NCBI GenBank assembly: GCA_947306845.1
Contig: CAMZHP010000024.1
Span: 1 to 18,963, forward strand
Origin: an uncultured Prevotellaceae bacterium
Lineage (GTDB): Bacteria; Bacteroidota; Bacteroidia; Bacteroidales; Bacteroidaceae
Reading direction: 5' to 3'
Length of the DNA: 18,963 nt
Part shown: piece by piece, positions 1-8,570 of the stretch
Position numbering within the stretch: position 1 is the first letter of the stretch
How the letters are laid out: each line of letters begins with the position of its first letter
Translations under genes and position numbers: made by a program
Notes under the pieces: generated by a model
What the model was told of the DNA's origin: nothing
Seen by the model: only the letters and a program-made list of their open reading frames with translations
The model's database searches: none

Positions 1-369
1 GAGTTTGCCATGAAGGGCAACGTGATGGACATGGCAGTCGGTGTAATCATCGGCGGTGCCTTTGGTAAGATTGTCAGCTCGCTCGTTGACGACATCCTCA
101 TGCCTCTTGTAGGTGTCGTGACCGGCAATGTGGACTTTACCAGTCTGGTTTGCAAGTTTGGCGAGGGCGAGACAGCAGCCACCCTGAAGTATGGCGTGTT
201 CATCCAGAACATCGTAGACTTCCTGATTGTGGCATTCTGTATTTTCCTCATGATCAAGGCGATGAACAAACTGACCGCCAAGAAGGAAGAGGAGCCCGCA
301 CCTGCACCCGAGCCCTCTGCTGAGGAGAAACTGCTCGGTGAGATCCGCGACTTGCTCAAGAAAAAGTAA
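1..369 (+). CDS. mscL: Large-conductance mechanosensitive channel MscL (5' end cut off)
   Basis: MscL is a homopentameric inner-membrane channel that opens under membrane tension and releases solutes during hypo-osmotic shock. The reading frame is open from base 1 (E-F-A before the first visible Met at base 10). In MscL family members the sequence KEFAMKGN lies about ten residues inside the protein, so the true start is upstream of the window and the Met at base 10 is internal. Visible are the TM1 signature ([19 protein letters not shown]), the short periplasmic loop, TM2 (about residues 62-85 of the visible frame) and the charged C-terminal bundle helix ending [13 protein letters not shown] Pro/Glu/Ala-rich linker precedes that last helix. 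The stop is TAA at 367-369. The gene is otherwise ordinary and family identity is very secure. Confidence 0.97.
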   Translation, partial: EFAMKGNVMDMAVGVIIGGAFGKIVSSLVDDILMPLVGVVTGNVDFTSLVCKFGEGETAATLKYGVFIQNIVDFLIVAFCIFLMIKAMNKLTAKKEEEPAPAPEPSAEEKLLGEIRDLLKKK

Positions 370-392
370 TCAGAATCACTGACCAACATCCC

Positions 393-422
393 AAGAGAGC
401 GGGCCTGAAGGTCCGCTCTCTT
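393..422 (+). terminator. Hairpin between mscL and the epimerase gene, possible terminator
   Basis: A perfect 10-bp inverted repeat (AAGAGAGCGG at 393-402 with CCGCTCTCTT at 413-422) extends inward by about three pairs to a TGAA loop. It starts 23 bases after the mscL stop codon. The downstream run is only weakly T-rich (TTACAACTT), so termination may be partial and some readthrough into the epimerase gene is likely. The stem is certain from the sequence; the function is inferred. Confidence 0.6.
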
Positions 423-440
423 ACAACTTGACCCAACTAT

Positions 441-1481
441 ATGAAAATACTGGTAACCGGAGCCGCAGGATTCATCGGTTCCAAAATCTGCCACCTGCTG
501 GCACTCAGAGGTGACGAGGTGGTAGGACTTGACAACATCAATGACTATTACGACGTGCGGCTGAAAGCGGGCCGACTGCGTGAACTGGGCATAGCGGCCG
601 ATGATTCATGTGACCTGCCCTGGCATACGATAATGGAGAGCACAGTGCATGGCAATTTTCGCTTCATCCGCATGGGCCTCGAAGAGAAGGAAGCGCTCGA
701 CACGCTCTTTGCCTCCGAGCATTTCGACAAGGTTGTCAACCTTGCCGCGCAAGCAGGTGTGCGCTATTCCATCACCAACCCCTACGCCTATCTGACCAGC
801 AACCTCGTGGGTTTTCTCAACATCCTCGAAGCATGCCGCAACAACCCTGTACAGCATCTGCTCTTCGCCTCATCGAGTTCGGTCTATGGCCTCAACTCCA
901 AGGCTCCCTTCTCAGAGGAAGACAAGGTGGACGCGCCGGTGAGTCTTTATGCGGCAAGCAAGAAGTCCAACGAACTGATGGCGCACAGTTACAGCAAACT
1001 TTACGGCATCCCTGCCACCGGCCTGCGCTACTTCACCGTCTATGGACCATGGGGTCGTCCTGACATGGCTCCGATGCTCTTTGCCAGCGCCATCTCCCAG
1101 GGCAAGCCCATCAACGTGTTCAACAACGGCGACATGATCCGCGACTTCACCTACATTGATGACATTGCCGCAGGTTCCATCCTCTGCCTTGACAAGCCTC
1201 CTGTGGCTGAGCGATGCGACAACGGCGTGCCCTTCAGGGTTTACAATATCGGTTGCTCCAACCCCGTACGCCTGATGGACTTCATCAGCGAGATAGAGCA
1301 AGCATTGGGCACCGAGGCCGTCAAGATCATGAAGCCCATGCAGCCTGGCGATGTCTACATGACCAATGCCGACACCACACGTTTGGAGTCAGAGATTGGC
1401 TACAAGCCACAAGTCCGCCTCCACGAGGGCATCCAGCGATTCATTGAGTGGTATCAGTCGGAAAAAAATCCTCTTTGTTAA
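441..1481 (+). CDS. NAD-dependent epimerase, UDP-glucuronate 4-epimerase type
   Basis: This is a 346-residue extended short-chain dehydrogenase/reductase, the usual length for nucleotide-sugar epimerases. The N-terminus has the Rossmann glycine motif GAAGFIG (residues 7-13) and an acidic residue after beta-2 (D31 in GLDN) for NAD binding. The catalytic set is the serine cluster at 144-147 and Y170-A-A-S-K174. The stretch around that motif (PVSLYAASKKSNELMAHSYS) and the following TVYGPWGRPDMAP are typical of the UDP-glucuronate 4-epimerase group (CapI/LpsL type), which makes UDP-galacturonate for capsule, O-antigen or exopolysaccharide. An approximately 20-residue segment (about 52-72) separates the N-terminal region from the beta strand FRFIRMGL. 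The ATG at 441 is the only sensible start because the glycine motif follows directly. A related specificity (another UDP-hexuronate or UDP-hexose) cannot be excluded by eye. Confidence 0.9.
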   Translation: MKILVTGAAGFIGSKICHLLALRGDEVVGLDNINDYYDVRLKAGRLRELGIAADDSCDLPWHTIMESTVHGNFRFIRMGLEEKEALDTLFASEHFDKVVNLAAQAGVRYSITNPYAYLTSNLVGFLNILEACRNNPVQHLLFASSSSVYGLNSKAPFSEEDKVDAPVSLYAASKKSNELMAHSYSKLYGIPATGLRYFTVYGPWGRPDMAPMLFASAISQGKPINVFNNGDMIRDFTYIDDIAAGSILCLDKPPVAERCDNGVPFRVYNIGCSNPVRLMDFISEIEQALGTEAVKIMKPMQPGDVYMTNADTTRLESEIGYKPQVRLHEGIQRFIEWYQSEKNPLC

Positions 1482-1551
1482 TGCATCATGCACAGCACAT
1501 TCCAGTTCACCCTCGGCTATAAATTCTCACTCTTTTAGTCTCGATGAACGC

Positions 1552-1601
1552 ATACACAAAACCGCCCCTGCATCTCGTGATGCAGGGGCGGTTTTGTGTA
1601 T
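1552..1601. terminator. Bidirectional rho-independent terminator between convergent genes
   Basis: The left arm (1552-1573) and right arm (1580-1601) are perfect reverse complements over 22 bp; one more C-G pair leaves a TCGT loop. The GC-rich core (CCGCCCCTGCAT) is flanked by AAAA on the left and TTTT on the right, so the structure works as a terminator in both directions: for the epimerase gene on + and for the seven-gene operon on -. The outermost paired base (1601) is also the last base of the stop codon of the transpeptidase-like gene. Confidence 0.92.
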
Positions 1602-4327
1602 CAGTAATAATTTCTTGTCATGTCATACAGTTTTCTGAGGCGATCGGCGGAATTGCTGAAGAAGTTGCGAGCATGCGATGACTGAAGGCCCGAGTAACCT
1701 TCGCACACTCTGCACTGCTTGCCCGGCCTGCAATGGTTGCACTGATACGACCGGGTGATGCGCACCACGCACACGATGCCCTTGGCAGGTCGGTTGTTCA
1801 CCACATTGTTGGCATATTGTTCATTGTCCATCAGTGCAAAAGTATACATGCCGATGTCCACATACCGATTGTTGCCACCCAGCATCGGGAACTCATACCT
1901 GATATAGGAATCGGGCGTTCCCGTTTTGGAGAACAGCGTCAGGTGTGTGTGTTCGCTCTGATTAAGTTCCACCACCCTGTTGCGCATGGGAGAAAGCAGG
2001 CCACCATTCTGTTGTGCGTCATGTAGTTTGGCAAGGAAGGTGTTCCAAGTGCTGTTGATCTGGTTGACAGACCTTTCTCCGAACACACTTCCAGGGTAAT
2101 TGGGACCAGCCTGGATAAGCGAGGGCAGAGAGTCGCCACGCTGCTTAATGAACGAGGCGCATACCTGCCGCTTGCCAATCATGCGGCACCATGCCTCAGC
2201 CACCTTGATGCAGTTCCACATATTGTCGCCCTGACCCAGTGTCCATGGCACCAACCGCTGATGGAATTCATCTCCGTCATAGAAGCGGTCGAGCCTCAGG
2301 TCCGTACATTCTGGTGTGATCTCATCCAGCCCGAAATGTTTCTGCTCATTATCTAATGAGTCATTGACGAACAATCCCTTAAACAAATTGAGATCGTTGA
2401 CATAGCCTTTGTCGTAATTGGTGTTGTAAACATACGACAGCCAATCTGTAAAATAACGGTTACGTTGATTGATGTTCTGAGCGTCCTCCGCCCTTCTGAA
2501 CATGAGATAGTGGTTCCGGTCATTGCTCAGCGTGAAGAAGTTGTTGCTGCCATCCACGGGCAATGTCGTCGTGGCAGCATCCAACCTCTCATTGGTCATG
2601 GCCAGCGCAGCCAGTGCCACCGGATAGACATCATCCGACCTCGAAAGGAAGGTAGTAAAGTCGCACCCACCCCAATGACTGGATGATTTTTTCGCCCACA
2701 CATGAGTTCTCCTTCCAAAGAAATCCACATCACCCGAGGTTCCGTCCCAATGATAACGATGTGGACTTGCTGTGTTCAAGTCCAATAGGTTGGGGTTGGA
2801 GAGGACGGCAGGCAAAGCCACAAGAGGTTTAAACACAGACCCCACAGACCTTCTTGACAACGACGTGTTGCGCACCGTCATCTTCATGGTCTCGGGATAG
2901 TCGTCATAGTCGAACAAAGTGGTATAGAAGGGAGTCGCCAGCACCTGCCCGGTAGAGATATCCATCACCGTCACCGACATGTCATATTGCTCGCGGGTCT
3001 GTCGGGCTGGCTTGCCACTCCTTATGGTTTGTTGCATCTGATGCACATAGTCTTTGGCTTCCTGCTCAAATTCCTTGGAGAGCAGCGGGTCGATGGACAG
3101 GTCAACCCTGGGCACGTTGTCCCGATTGGAGAGATGCCGTGAGAGTCCCCTCAGCATCTGCTGGGTGAAAAGGTCGGTCTGGGAGGGATCGATGAAGAAG
3201 CGGCTCTGCCCCATGTTCGACTGCACCAGGCACGATAACATGCGGGAAGGATCTTGCCTCTGGATGACGAACTCACCGAGTTTTCTGGCATCTTCGTCAT
3301 ACACCAGCAACTTCATGCCATCCACAAAGGGAAGGATAGAGGGGCGCTGTGCCCCTGTTTCCGGCCTTTTATACATTTTTGCCTTTCCCTCTCTGATGAC
3401 CATGAGATCGGTGCTGTGCGAGATGAGCAATGAGTCATGGGAATAACTAAGCATGAAGTCTGCTCTTGCTGTGCCATTCTCCTGCTCCCGGAGATCAATG
3501 TTGATACTGTGTGGCTCTCCGCTCTTGAAAGCTCTCAGATAATAGTCATAGTAATTGATATCACCTCTGACGCCCTTGAGTGTGCCTTCTCTCATGACAG
3601 CATGGAAATGCAACGGGTTGTCACGGGTGAGCCTACTCTCATGGTGCAGCGGCAGCACACTGTTTCCGTATGTGAGGAATACGACGTCACTGTCATTGAA
3701 CAGACAGTTGGGTGCACCCGTCACGATGCCTGTCCATGGATTTTTTGCCAACGCCACCTTGAACATGGAGGGCAACAGTTTGACCGCCTTCACCTCAATA
3801 GGACGAACGTGATTCTCTCTTGTGTTTGCGCCACTGCAAATGATTCTGAAGAATGTCTCGTCGAGTTGTTCCCCCTGTCGCTGCAACAACTGAGGCAGGC
3901 GACTATTGTAAAAGAATTGTCGGAGTGATTCGCTCTTGATACGCTCCGGATGAATGGCCACCAAGCGAAGGTCGGAAGCCTCGATATATGGTTTGTGGGC
4001 CTCGCCGTAAGGCAAGGCAAACTCCAGAGCAGGGTAACGCTTGTTGAGGCTGTCGAGACAAGTGGCATTCACCGAGCTATTGACATCAGCCACCAACTCG
4101 CTCAGCAACAAGTTGGCCTTGCCCACAAACCCCTCATCATCTTCCACTTTTGAAGACGGGTCATATAGGCTCTCACGGCTTGCCCTGCCCAGGGGTGTGA
4201 GTCCCTGGAGGAAAGAAAAGATGAAGGCGAGCAACAGGATGAGCACCGGGATCCCTGCCACCAGGAAAGGTCTGAGCATGACCTGCCTGTCCTTGTGGAG
4301 CTGTGGGTCGATTCTTGGTTCTTCCAT
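1601..4327 (-). CDS. Class B penicillin-binding-protein-like transpeptidase (operon gene G)
   Basis: Predicted D,D-transpeptidase that cross-links peptidoglycan outside the inner membrane; last gene of the operon. From the ATG at 4327 it has 908 residues: a short charged cytosolic tail, one membrane anchor (about 20-42), about 360 residues without a recognisable domain, then a transpeptidase domain from about 400 onward. Visible motifs are RVDLSIDPLLSKEFEQEA (the usual lead-in strand and helix), SVFK (S497 nucleophile, K500), SDD at 564-566 in the place of SxN (an SxD form is known from PBP2-type enzymes), GQG at 698-700 and KTGT at 801-804. The protein is much longer than usual class B PBPs (about 600-700). 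Near the C-terminus it carries a CxxC-x5-CxxC cluster (C863, C866, C872, C875). An in-frame TTG at 4363 would add 12 residues and overlap the upstream TGA stop as TTGA; I prefer the ATG because those extra residues look unremarkable. The pairing with a SEDS-like gene in the same operon supports the call. Confidence 0.85.
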   Translation of the reverse strand: MEEPRIDPQLHKDRQVMLRPFLVAGIPVLILLLAFIFSFLQGLTPLGRASRESLYDPSSKVEDDEGFVGKANLLLSELVADVNSSVNATCLDSLNKRYPALEFALPYGEAHKPYIEASDLRLVAIHPERIKSESLRQFFYNSRLPQLLQRQGEQLDETFFRIICSGANTRENHVRPIEVKAVKLLPSMFKVALAKNPWTGIVTGAPNCLFNDSDVVFLTYGNSVLPLHHESRLTRDNPLHFHAVMREGTLKGVRGDINYYDYYLRAFKSGEPHSINIDLREQENGTARADFMLSYSHDSLLISHSTDLMVIREGKAKMYKRPETGAQRPSILPFVDGMKLLVYDEDARKLGEFVIQRQDPSRMLSCLVQSNMGQSRFFIDPSQTDLFTQQMLRGLSRHLSNRDNVPRVDLSIDPLLSKEFEQEAKDYVHQMQQTIRSGKPARQTREQYDMSVTVMDISTGQVLATPFYTTLFDYDDYPETMKMTVRNTSLSRRSVGSVFKPLVALPAVLSNPNLLDLNTASPHRYHWDGTSGDVDFFGRRTHVWAKKSSSHWGGCDFTTFLSRSDDVYPVALAALAMTNERLDAATTTLPVDGSNNFFTLSNDRNHYLMFRRAEDAQNINQRNRYFTDWLSYVYNTNYDKGYVNDLNLFKGLFVNDSLDNEQKHFGLDEITPECTDLRLDRFYDGDEFHQRLVPWTLGQGDNMWNCIKVAEAWCRMIGKRQVCASFIKQRGDSLPSLIQAGPNYPGSVFGERSVNQINSTWNTFLAKLHDAQQNGGLLSPMRNRVVELNQSEHTHLTLFSKTGTPDSYIRYEFPMLGGNNRYVDIGMYTFALMDNEQYANNVVNNRPAKGIVCVVRITRSYQCNHCRPGKQCRVCEGYSGLQSSHARNFFSNSADRLRKLYDMTRNYY

Positions 4328-4359
4328 ATTCTTGGATTCTGAATGCAAACAAGTCTGTT

Positions 4360-7068
4360 TCAATAAGCGATGCTCAGATTTGCAGGCAATTTTTTGGCCA
4401 GGTATCTTACCACTGCAAAATAATACTTGGCATCAAGCGTACTCTGTGACAGCGAGTCATTGGCCATCAACGCAGTATTGGGGATGTCTATCGAACAATC
4501 CTTGACACTGACATTCTGAATGCGGTATTTCTTGTCGCACACGCTTTCAAGCAGCGGCTTTTCCAACGTGACGACAAGCGTGTCGGTTTTTCCCGTTTGT
4601 TCCCCCTTCTCATTCAGCGTGAGTGCTCTTACTAAGGCTGTGTCGGCATTCTCAATACCATTCATCTTGTAGAACACCTTGCTGAGCGGAAGCAGGTTGG
4701 CCGTCTTGCTGAAAGCCAGATGTGCCATCTCCAGCGAATCCACCTTCACCATGCTGACACTGTCCCAGTCGGCCACATAAGCCAGCTGTTGCATCAGGTT
4801 GTGCTGCTGGTTGCCCTCCCAAACGATGGACACGCCACTTGTTGGTGATGGCTTCTCACTGGTGAACAGGAATTTCCCTGCCGCCAGTCCACCCAGGGCA
4901 CAAATGATGGCGGTGCATACCCATGCCACCAACCTGATCCTCTTCCAATTGTGTGTTCCTTTCAGGTCACGGAACAAATGATCCAACTCTTTTGACATTT
5001 TTGTATTGCTTTTCTTGATGGTCGATATGAATAAACTGATGATAGGATAAGCTCCCTCCGCATTGTTCTTGTATCTGACGGCAGAACTGCTGTCCTGAGG
5101 GGCTTTTTTCTCCTTTTTGAGCGAGGCAGCATTGATGAAATGGGTTTTGATATCGCTGCCCAGACCCCTTGCTGCCGTTTGTCCGAAATAGGTTTGAAGG
5201 CGTTCACTGACCACCTTGTAAACCAGCGGACAGTTTTTCCGGATAGCCGCGATGCGAGGCCACTCATGCACATCCAGCAACTGCTCCTTGCTGAGCAATG
5301 GCCTATAGGCCTCGTTCCTCTTGCCTCCGAATATGGTATGCTGCACAGCAGGGAGCAATGTCTCTCTCACAAAATCATCCCAGTCCTTGGGCAGGACGCG
5401 TACTACACTCAGCACGTCCTCGCAACTGTCAAACCGCTGGATTTCGTTTCCCTTCGACAACAGCGCATAGAGTTCATCTTCCCTCATCTGCTTCAATGCC
5501 ACGCTTTCCGGCGACTTGTCCCTGGACTTCGATGCCAGCATCCTTCCGAAAGCCGCCATCACCGCCCTGGCATCAACAAATGAATAGGCTGAAGCAGCAT
5601 CGCGCAACCATGATTCTATCATTTCCCGATAAGCAGGTTTCAGGCTTCCTAGTCCCTCGGGTACCGACACCTGCTTGGGCGGTTGAAAATACTCGGTGGG
5701 AATGAAAGGATATTTCCTCATGCACTCGACAATCTTCCGCATCGATTTCAACTCGGGAACCACCAAAGTGCCAAACAATTCTCCGAAAGCCGCCGTCACC
5801 CCTTTGTTCTTGATGCAGCCCAGTTTCTCGAAAATTCCATACCAGTTGATGACAGACTGGGCGTCACCCAGTCTCAAAGCTCTCAGAAATCGCCCGTCAA
5901 GCCGTTCACGCTGCTCTTGGCTGAGTCCTTTTTTAAACAGAAACGAGTGGCGTCCCTCATAAAGATAGCCTGGCAGTGCCTTTTCCTGCAACTGCGCGAC
6001 GCTGTTCTCATCGTAATGCATCAAATTGAACACATCCTCATGGAAACCCTCCATCGTCCATCCAAGCGAGGCATTGCTCATTGCTTTGGCATACACCTGC
6101 TGTGACTCACCGTCCATCTTGGCATAATAGTCTCTGAACATTTTCCATCCACCGGTGCCTAGTTGGACAAAGCTGTTGCCCAGCATCCGCCAGATGGACC
6201 AGTCGCTGCCACGCAACTGCTCCGTTGACAAAGCGCCCACCTTAAAGGCTCTTTGCAATTGGCCGTAATCCATCAGAGGCTCATGCTCTCCCGGCAATTG
6301 TATGCGGAGCAGCAAACTTTCCTCGTTTTTGTCTATCCTGGCATGTTGCGTGGTGGCCTCCCCCCACGTCATGGCGACAGCATTCTGAGGAATTTGCATT
6401 CTGCTGGCTTTGTCATAGACCACGACAGGCACTCCGTCAAGCACATCGCTGTAATGCTCGTCCACACAGTAGCCAAAGGTGGCATATCTGCGAAGCCTCA
6501 TGGGCAGGTTCTCGACGGCAGCGGTCAAAGTCTGCAGATGGCCCACGAACACACCGTCGCCGAAATATTCATCTTCTACGACATCGAGCGCGATATACAA
6601 AGGTGCTCCATGCAGCAGGGCTGCCTTGATATGGCTCGCCAAAGCCTGAGCCGCTGGCGTCGACTGCGGCTGTCCGACATTGATGGCAGCGCCAGCATCC
6701 ACCCTTCCCTCCGGCATCTTTTGGATACGGGGCATGGTCTGAAAAAGCGAGGTGAGACAGAATCCTATTTTGTTCATGTCATCACGGCTCACCTCATAAC
6801 CGGCGCGGAAAGGGTAGATACGCCCCAGTGCCTTGCTCACCACATGCGAGCCCTGCACATGGATGAGTATGTACCTGTCAACATCCCTGTTGTACCGCCA
6901 CACCAGACTGGCATGCCTGGGGGACAGCACAGGAGGATTGTCAAGGAACAGTCCGCTCACATCGCTGGCATGTCGTGTGTAACCCGCCGAGTAGAAGAGC
7001 GTGGTATCGCCTATGTTATCTGGCCATGAGCCAGAGGCAAACTTTGCGATGTTGATATTCTCGACCAT
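4360..7068 (-). CDS. Large membrane-anchored protein, possibly a GTPase-associated partner (operon gene F)
   Basis: A 902-residue protein that I cannot assign with confidence. Residues 1 to about 710 contain no signal peptide or membrane segment and should be cytosolic. One hydrophobic span follows (about 712-736, RLVAWVCTAIICALGGLAAG), preceded by basic residues (KGTHNWKRIR), which predicts a cytosolic N-terminus. The last 165 residues (738-902) would be periplasmic. No P-loop, protease or nuclease motif is visible. The size, the soluble N-terminal region and the position directly downstream of two paralogous GTPase-like genes recall the GAP1-type GTPase-associated proteins described with bacterial double-GTPase systems, but this resemblance is from memory and weak. 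The ATG at 7068 lies 18 bp after the preceding stop; its TGA (4360-4362) precedes the transpeptidase ATG by 32 bp. A role linking cytosolic GTPases to the periplasmic synthase is inference. Confidence 0.75.
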   Translation of the reverse strand: MVENINIAKFASGSWPDNIGDTTLFYSAGYTRHASDVSGLFLDNPPVLSPRHASLVWRYNRDVDRYILIHVQGSHVVSKALGRIYPFRAGYEVSRDDMNKIGFCLTSLFQTMPRIQKMPEGRVDAGAAINVGQPQSTPAAQALASHIKAALLHGAPLYIALDVVEDEYFGDGVFVGHLQTLTAAVENLPMRLRRYATFGYCVDEHYSDVLDGVPVVVYDKASRMQIPQNAVAMTWGEATTQHARIDKNEESLLLRIQLPGEHEPLMDYGQLQRAFKVGALSTEQLRGSDWSIWRMLGNSFVQLGTGGWKMFRDYYAKMDGESQQVYAKAMSNASLGWTMEGFHEDVFNLMHYDENSVAQLQEKALPGYLYEGRHSFLFKKGLSQEQRERLDGRFLRALRLGDAQSVINWYGIFEKLGCIKNKGVTAAFGELFGTLVVPELKSMRKIVECMRKYPFIPTEYFQPPKQVSVPEGLGSLKPAYREMIESWLRDAASAYSFVDARAVMAAFGRMLASKSRDKSPESVALKQMREDELYALLSKGNEIQRFDSCEDVLSVVRVLPKDWDDFVRETLLPAVQHTIFGGKRNEAYRPLLSKEQLLDVHEWPRIAAIRKNCPLVYKVVSERLQTYFGQTAARGLGSDIKTHFINAASLKKEKKAPQDSSSAVRYKNNAEGAYPIISLFISTIKKSNTKMSKELDHLFRDLKGTHNWKRIRLVAWVCTAIICALGGLAAGKFLFTSEKPSPTSGVSIVWEGNQQHNLMQQLAYVADWDSVSMVKVDSLEMAHLAFSKTANLLPLSKVFYKMNGIENADTALVRALTLNEKGEQTGKTDTLVVTLEKPLLESVCDKKYRIQNVSVKDCSIDIPNTALMANDSLSQSTLDAKYYFAVVRYLAKKLPANLSIAY

Positions 7069-7086
7069 AATATATTAACGTTTCGT

Positions 7087-8559
7087 TTACAATTTACTTT
7101 GTATGTATTGCAGATGCTCTCCCCGGTGATGCATTCCCTCAGAGCGTATGCCATTTTGCAGAAGGATATCGGTGAGCAACTGATAAGCACCCAGGCACAG
7201 ATGGCCGATGCGCCCGCTGTTGACCTCTGCAGTGAACGATCTCACCCGTCCGTCCTCGTCATGATAGAAACGAGTGATATCGTCGGGGTCGTTGATGTAA
7301 ATGCGGCAGGAGTCATCAATGGGTGTCGCTGTGAAATAGACATGCGGCGGAAGCCGCCATCCTGGTTGCTGTGTCAGTTCATAGACATTGATCCGGTCGC
7401 TGAATTTGGAGCGAAGCCTTGCGGCCAGGCCACTCTCCACCGACGCGTTGAGCAAGTGCCAGAAACCCTGCCCCACCCCATCGCCAAGACTTTGGCGGAT
7501 ATGAAGCGGCCAGTCTTCGGGAAGAGAGGCGTCCGACGTGCCGCCATTGTCTCTCATCTGCCTGATCACTTCCTGCATCATCCATTCGTAGAGCGTGTTG
7601 CGTACCTCAGCATGGCCAGAGGCATTCTGCCCAGTCCGTACATTTCTAGAAGCAGGAGCCATTCTTCCCAGCAATCCGTCAGCCCCTCTGAAAGCCAGGT
7701 AGGCATGAGGCTGGTGGCCTGAGTTCTCCTTCATGAACTCCGCGACACTCTCTGCCAGATTGCCAACGTTGTTGTCCTGCATCAGATTGTCACAGACAAT
7801 CAGGTCTGTGGCCTGCTGGCAATAGATGAGCGGATAGAAATAGAAGAGCACTTGTCCCGCCCGATAGTCTTCCAATGACACCATTTGCAGGGAAGTGAGG
7901 TTCTCCCAGCAATCCTCTATGGTAAGCAACACAGAGTCTGTTTGCAACTCTGTGAGATGCTGTATCAGGTAATGACCGCTGACAGGCTTGCGGTTCACCT
8001 CCTTGTAGCGTCCCTCTTGGAGAAGGCAGCGCAGGTGACTCCAGTTAAGATAATTGCCGAAGCGCTGCTGACTGCTGGCCCTGATACTGGTCCCATTCAT
8101 CAAATCGATGTTGTTGTGCACTATCAGCCGCTCTTCGTGTCCAGCAGGATTCCTCCATACCGACAAGAGGAAGAGTCCCTTGGGTCTTCTCTCTATCATC
8201 TGTTTCAGATTGAAGAACATGCTCATCCTGTCGTGGCTCAGGTCAAACACCTCACCAGGAATGTTGAGAAAGTCCACCTCCAGTCTTCTGCCTAATGTGC
8301 TTCGCGACAGCCAGGCCCCATAGTGGTTGTCTGGCCTGCACGCATAGCGCTCCGTGCCCCTCATCCCCCCTGTCTCGCTGTTGAACGTATCATAGAAATA
8401 GGTTCCGAAGCTGCTATAAGGATAGCTCAGGGGCAGTTCCTCAGGCACATATCCGAGCAATCCGAAGGCATGGATGAGGTCGTAGAGCAAATAGCTTTTG
8501 CCACTTGCTCTCTCGCCGACGACAGCGATGCGGAGACGGTTTGTAATACCTGTCATCAT
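7087..8559 (-). CDS. P-loop GTPase-like protein, paralogue 2 (operon gene E)
   Basis: A 490-residue soluble protein with a Walker A motif at its very N-terminus, GERASGKS (residues 15-22), after the beta strand LRIAVV. A DFLNIPGE motif at 96-103 fits the switch II / Walker B position of TRAFAC-type GTPases (hhDxPGE). Further blocks shared with the neighbouring gene upstream in the operon are YACRxxNHYG (72-81), TDLIVCD (251-257), HAYLAF (285-290) and the C-terminal HVYF-TP segment (406-413) followed by GAYQLLTDIL (457-466). No clear NKxD base-specificity motif is visible, so GTP over ATP is not proven. No membrane segment is seen. The start is one of two adjacent ATGs (8559 or 8556), 11 bp after the upstream stop. 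Likely role: a nucleotide-dependent switch of the operon's membrane machinery (inference); resemblance to double-GTPase family proteins is tentative. Confidence 0.85.
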   Translation of the reverse strand: MMTGITNRLRIAVVGERASGKSYLLYDLIHAFGLLGYVPEELPLSYPYSSFGTYFYDTFNSETGGMRGTERYACRPDNHYGAWLSRSTLGRRLEVDFLNIPGEVFDLSHDRMSMFFNLKQMIERRPKGLFLLSVWRNPAGHEERLIVHNNIDLMNGTSIRASSQQRFGNYLNWSHLRCLLQEGRYKEVNRKPVSGHYLIQHLTELQTDSVLLTIEDCWENLTSLQMVSLEDYRAGQVLFYFYPLIYCQQATDLIVCDNLMQDNNVGNLAESVAEFMKENSGHQPHAYLAFRGADGLLGRMAPASRNVRTGQNASGHAEVRNTLYEWMMQEVIRQMRDNGGTSDASLPEDWPLHIRQSLGDGVGQGFWHLLNASVESGLAARLRSKFSDRINVYELTQQPGWRLPPHVYFTATPIDDSCRIYINDPDDITRFYHDEDGRVRSFTAEVNSGRIGHLCLGAYQLLTDILLQNGIRSEGMHHRGEHLQYIQSKL

Positions 8560-8570
8560 TGCCGATTTGA

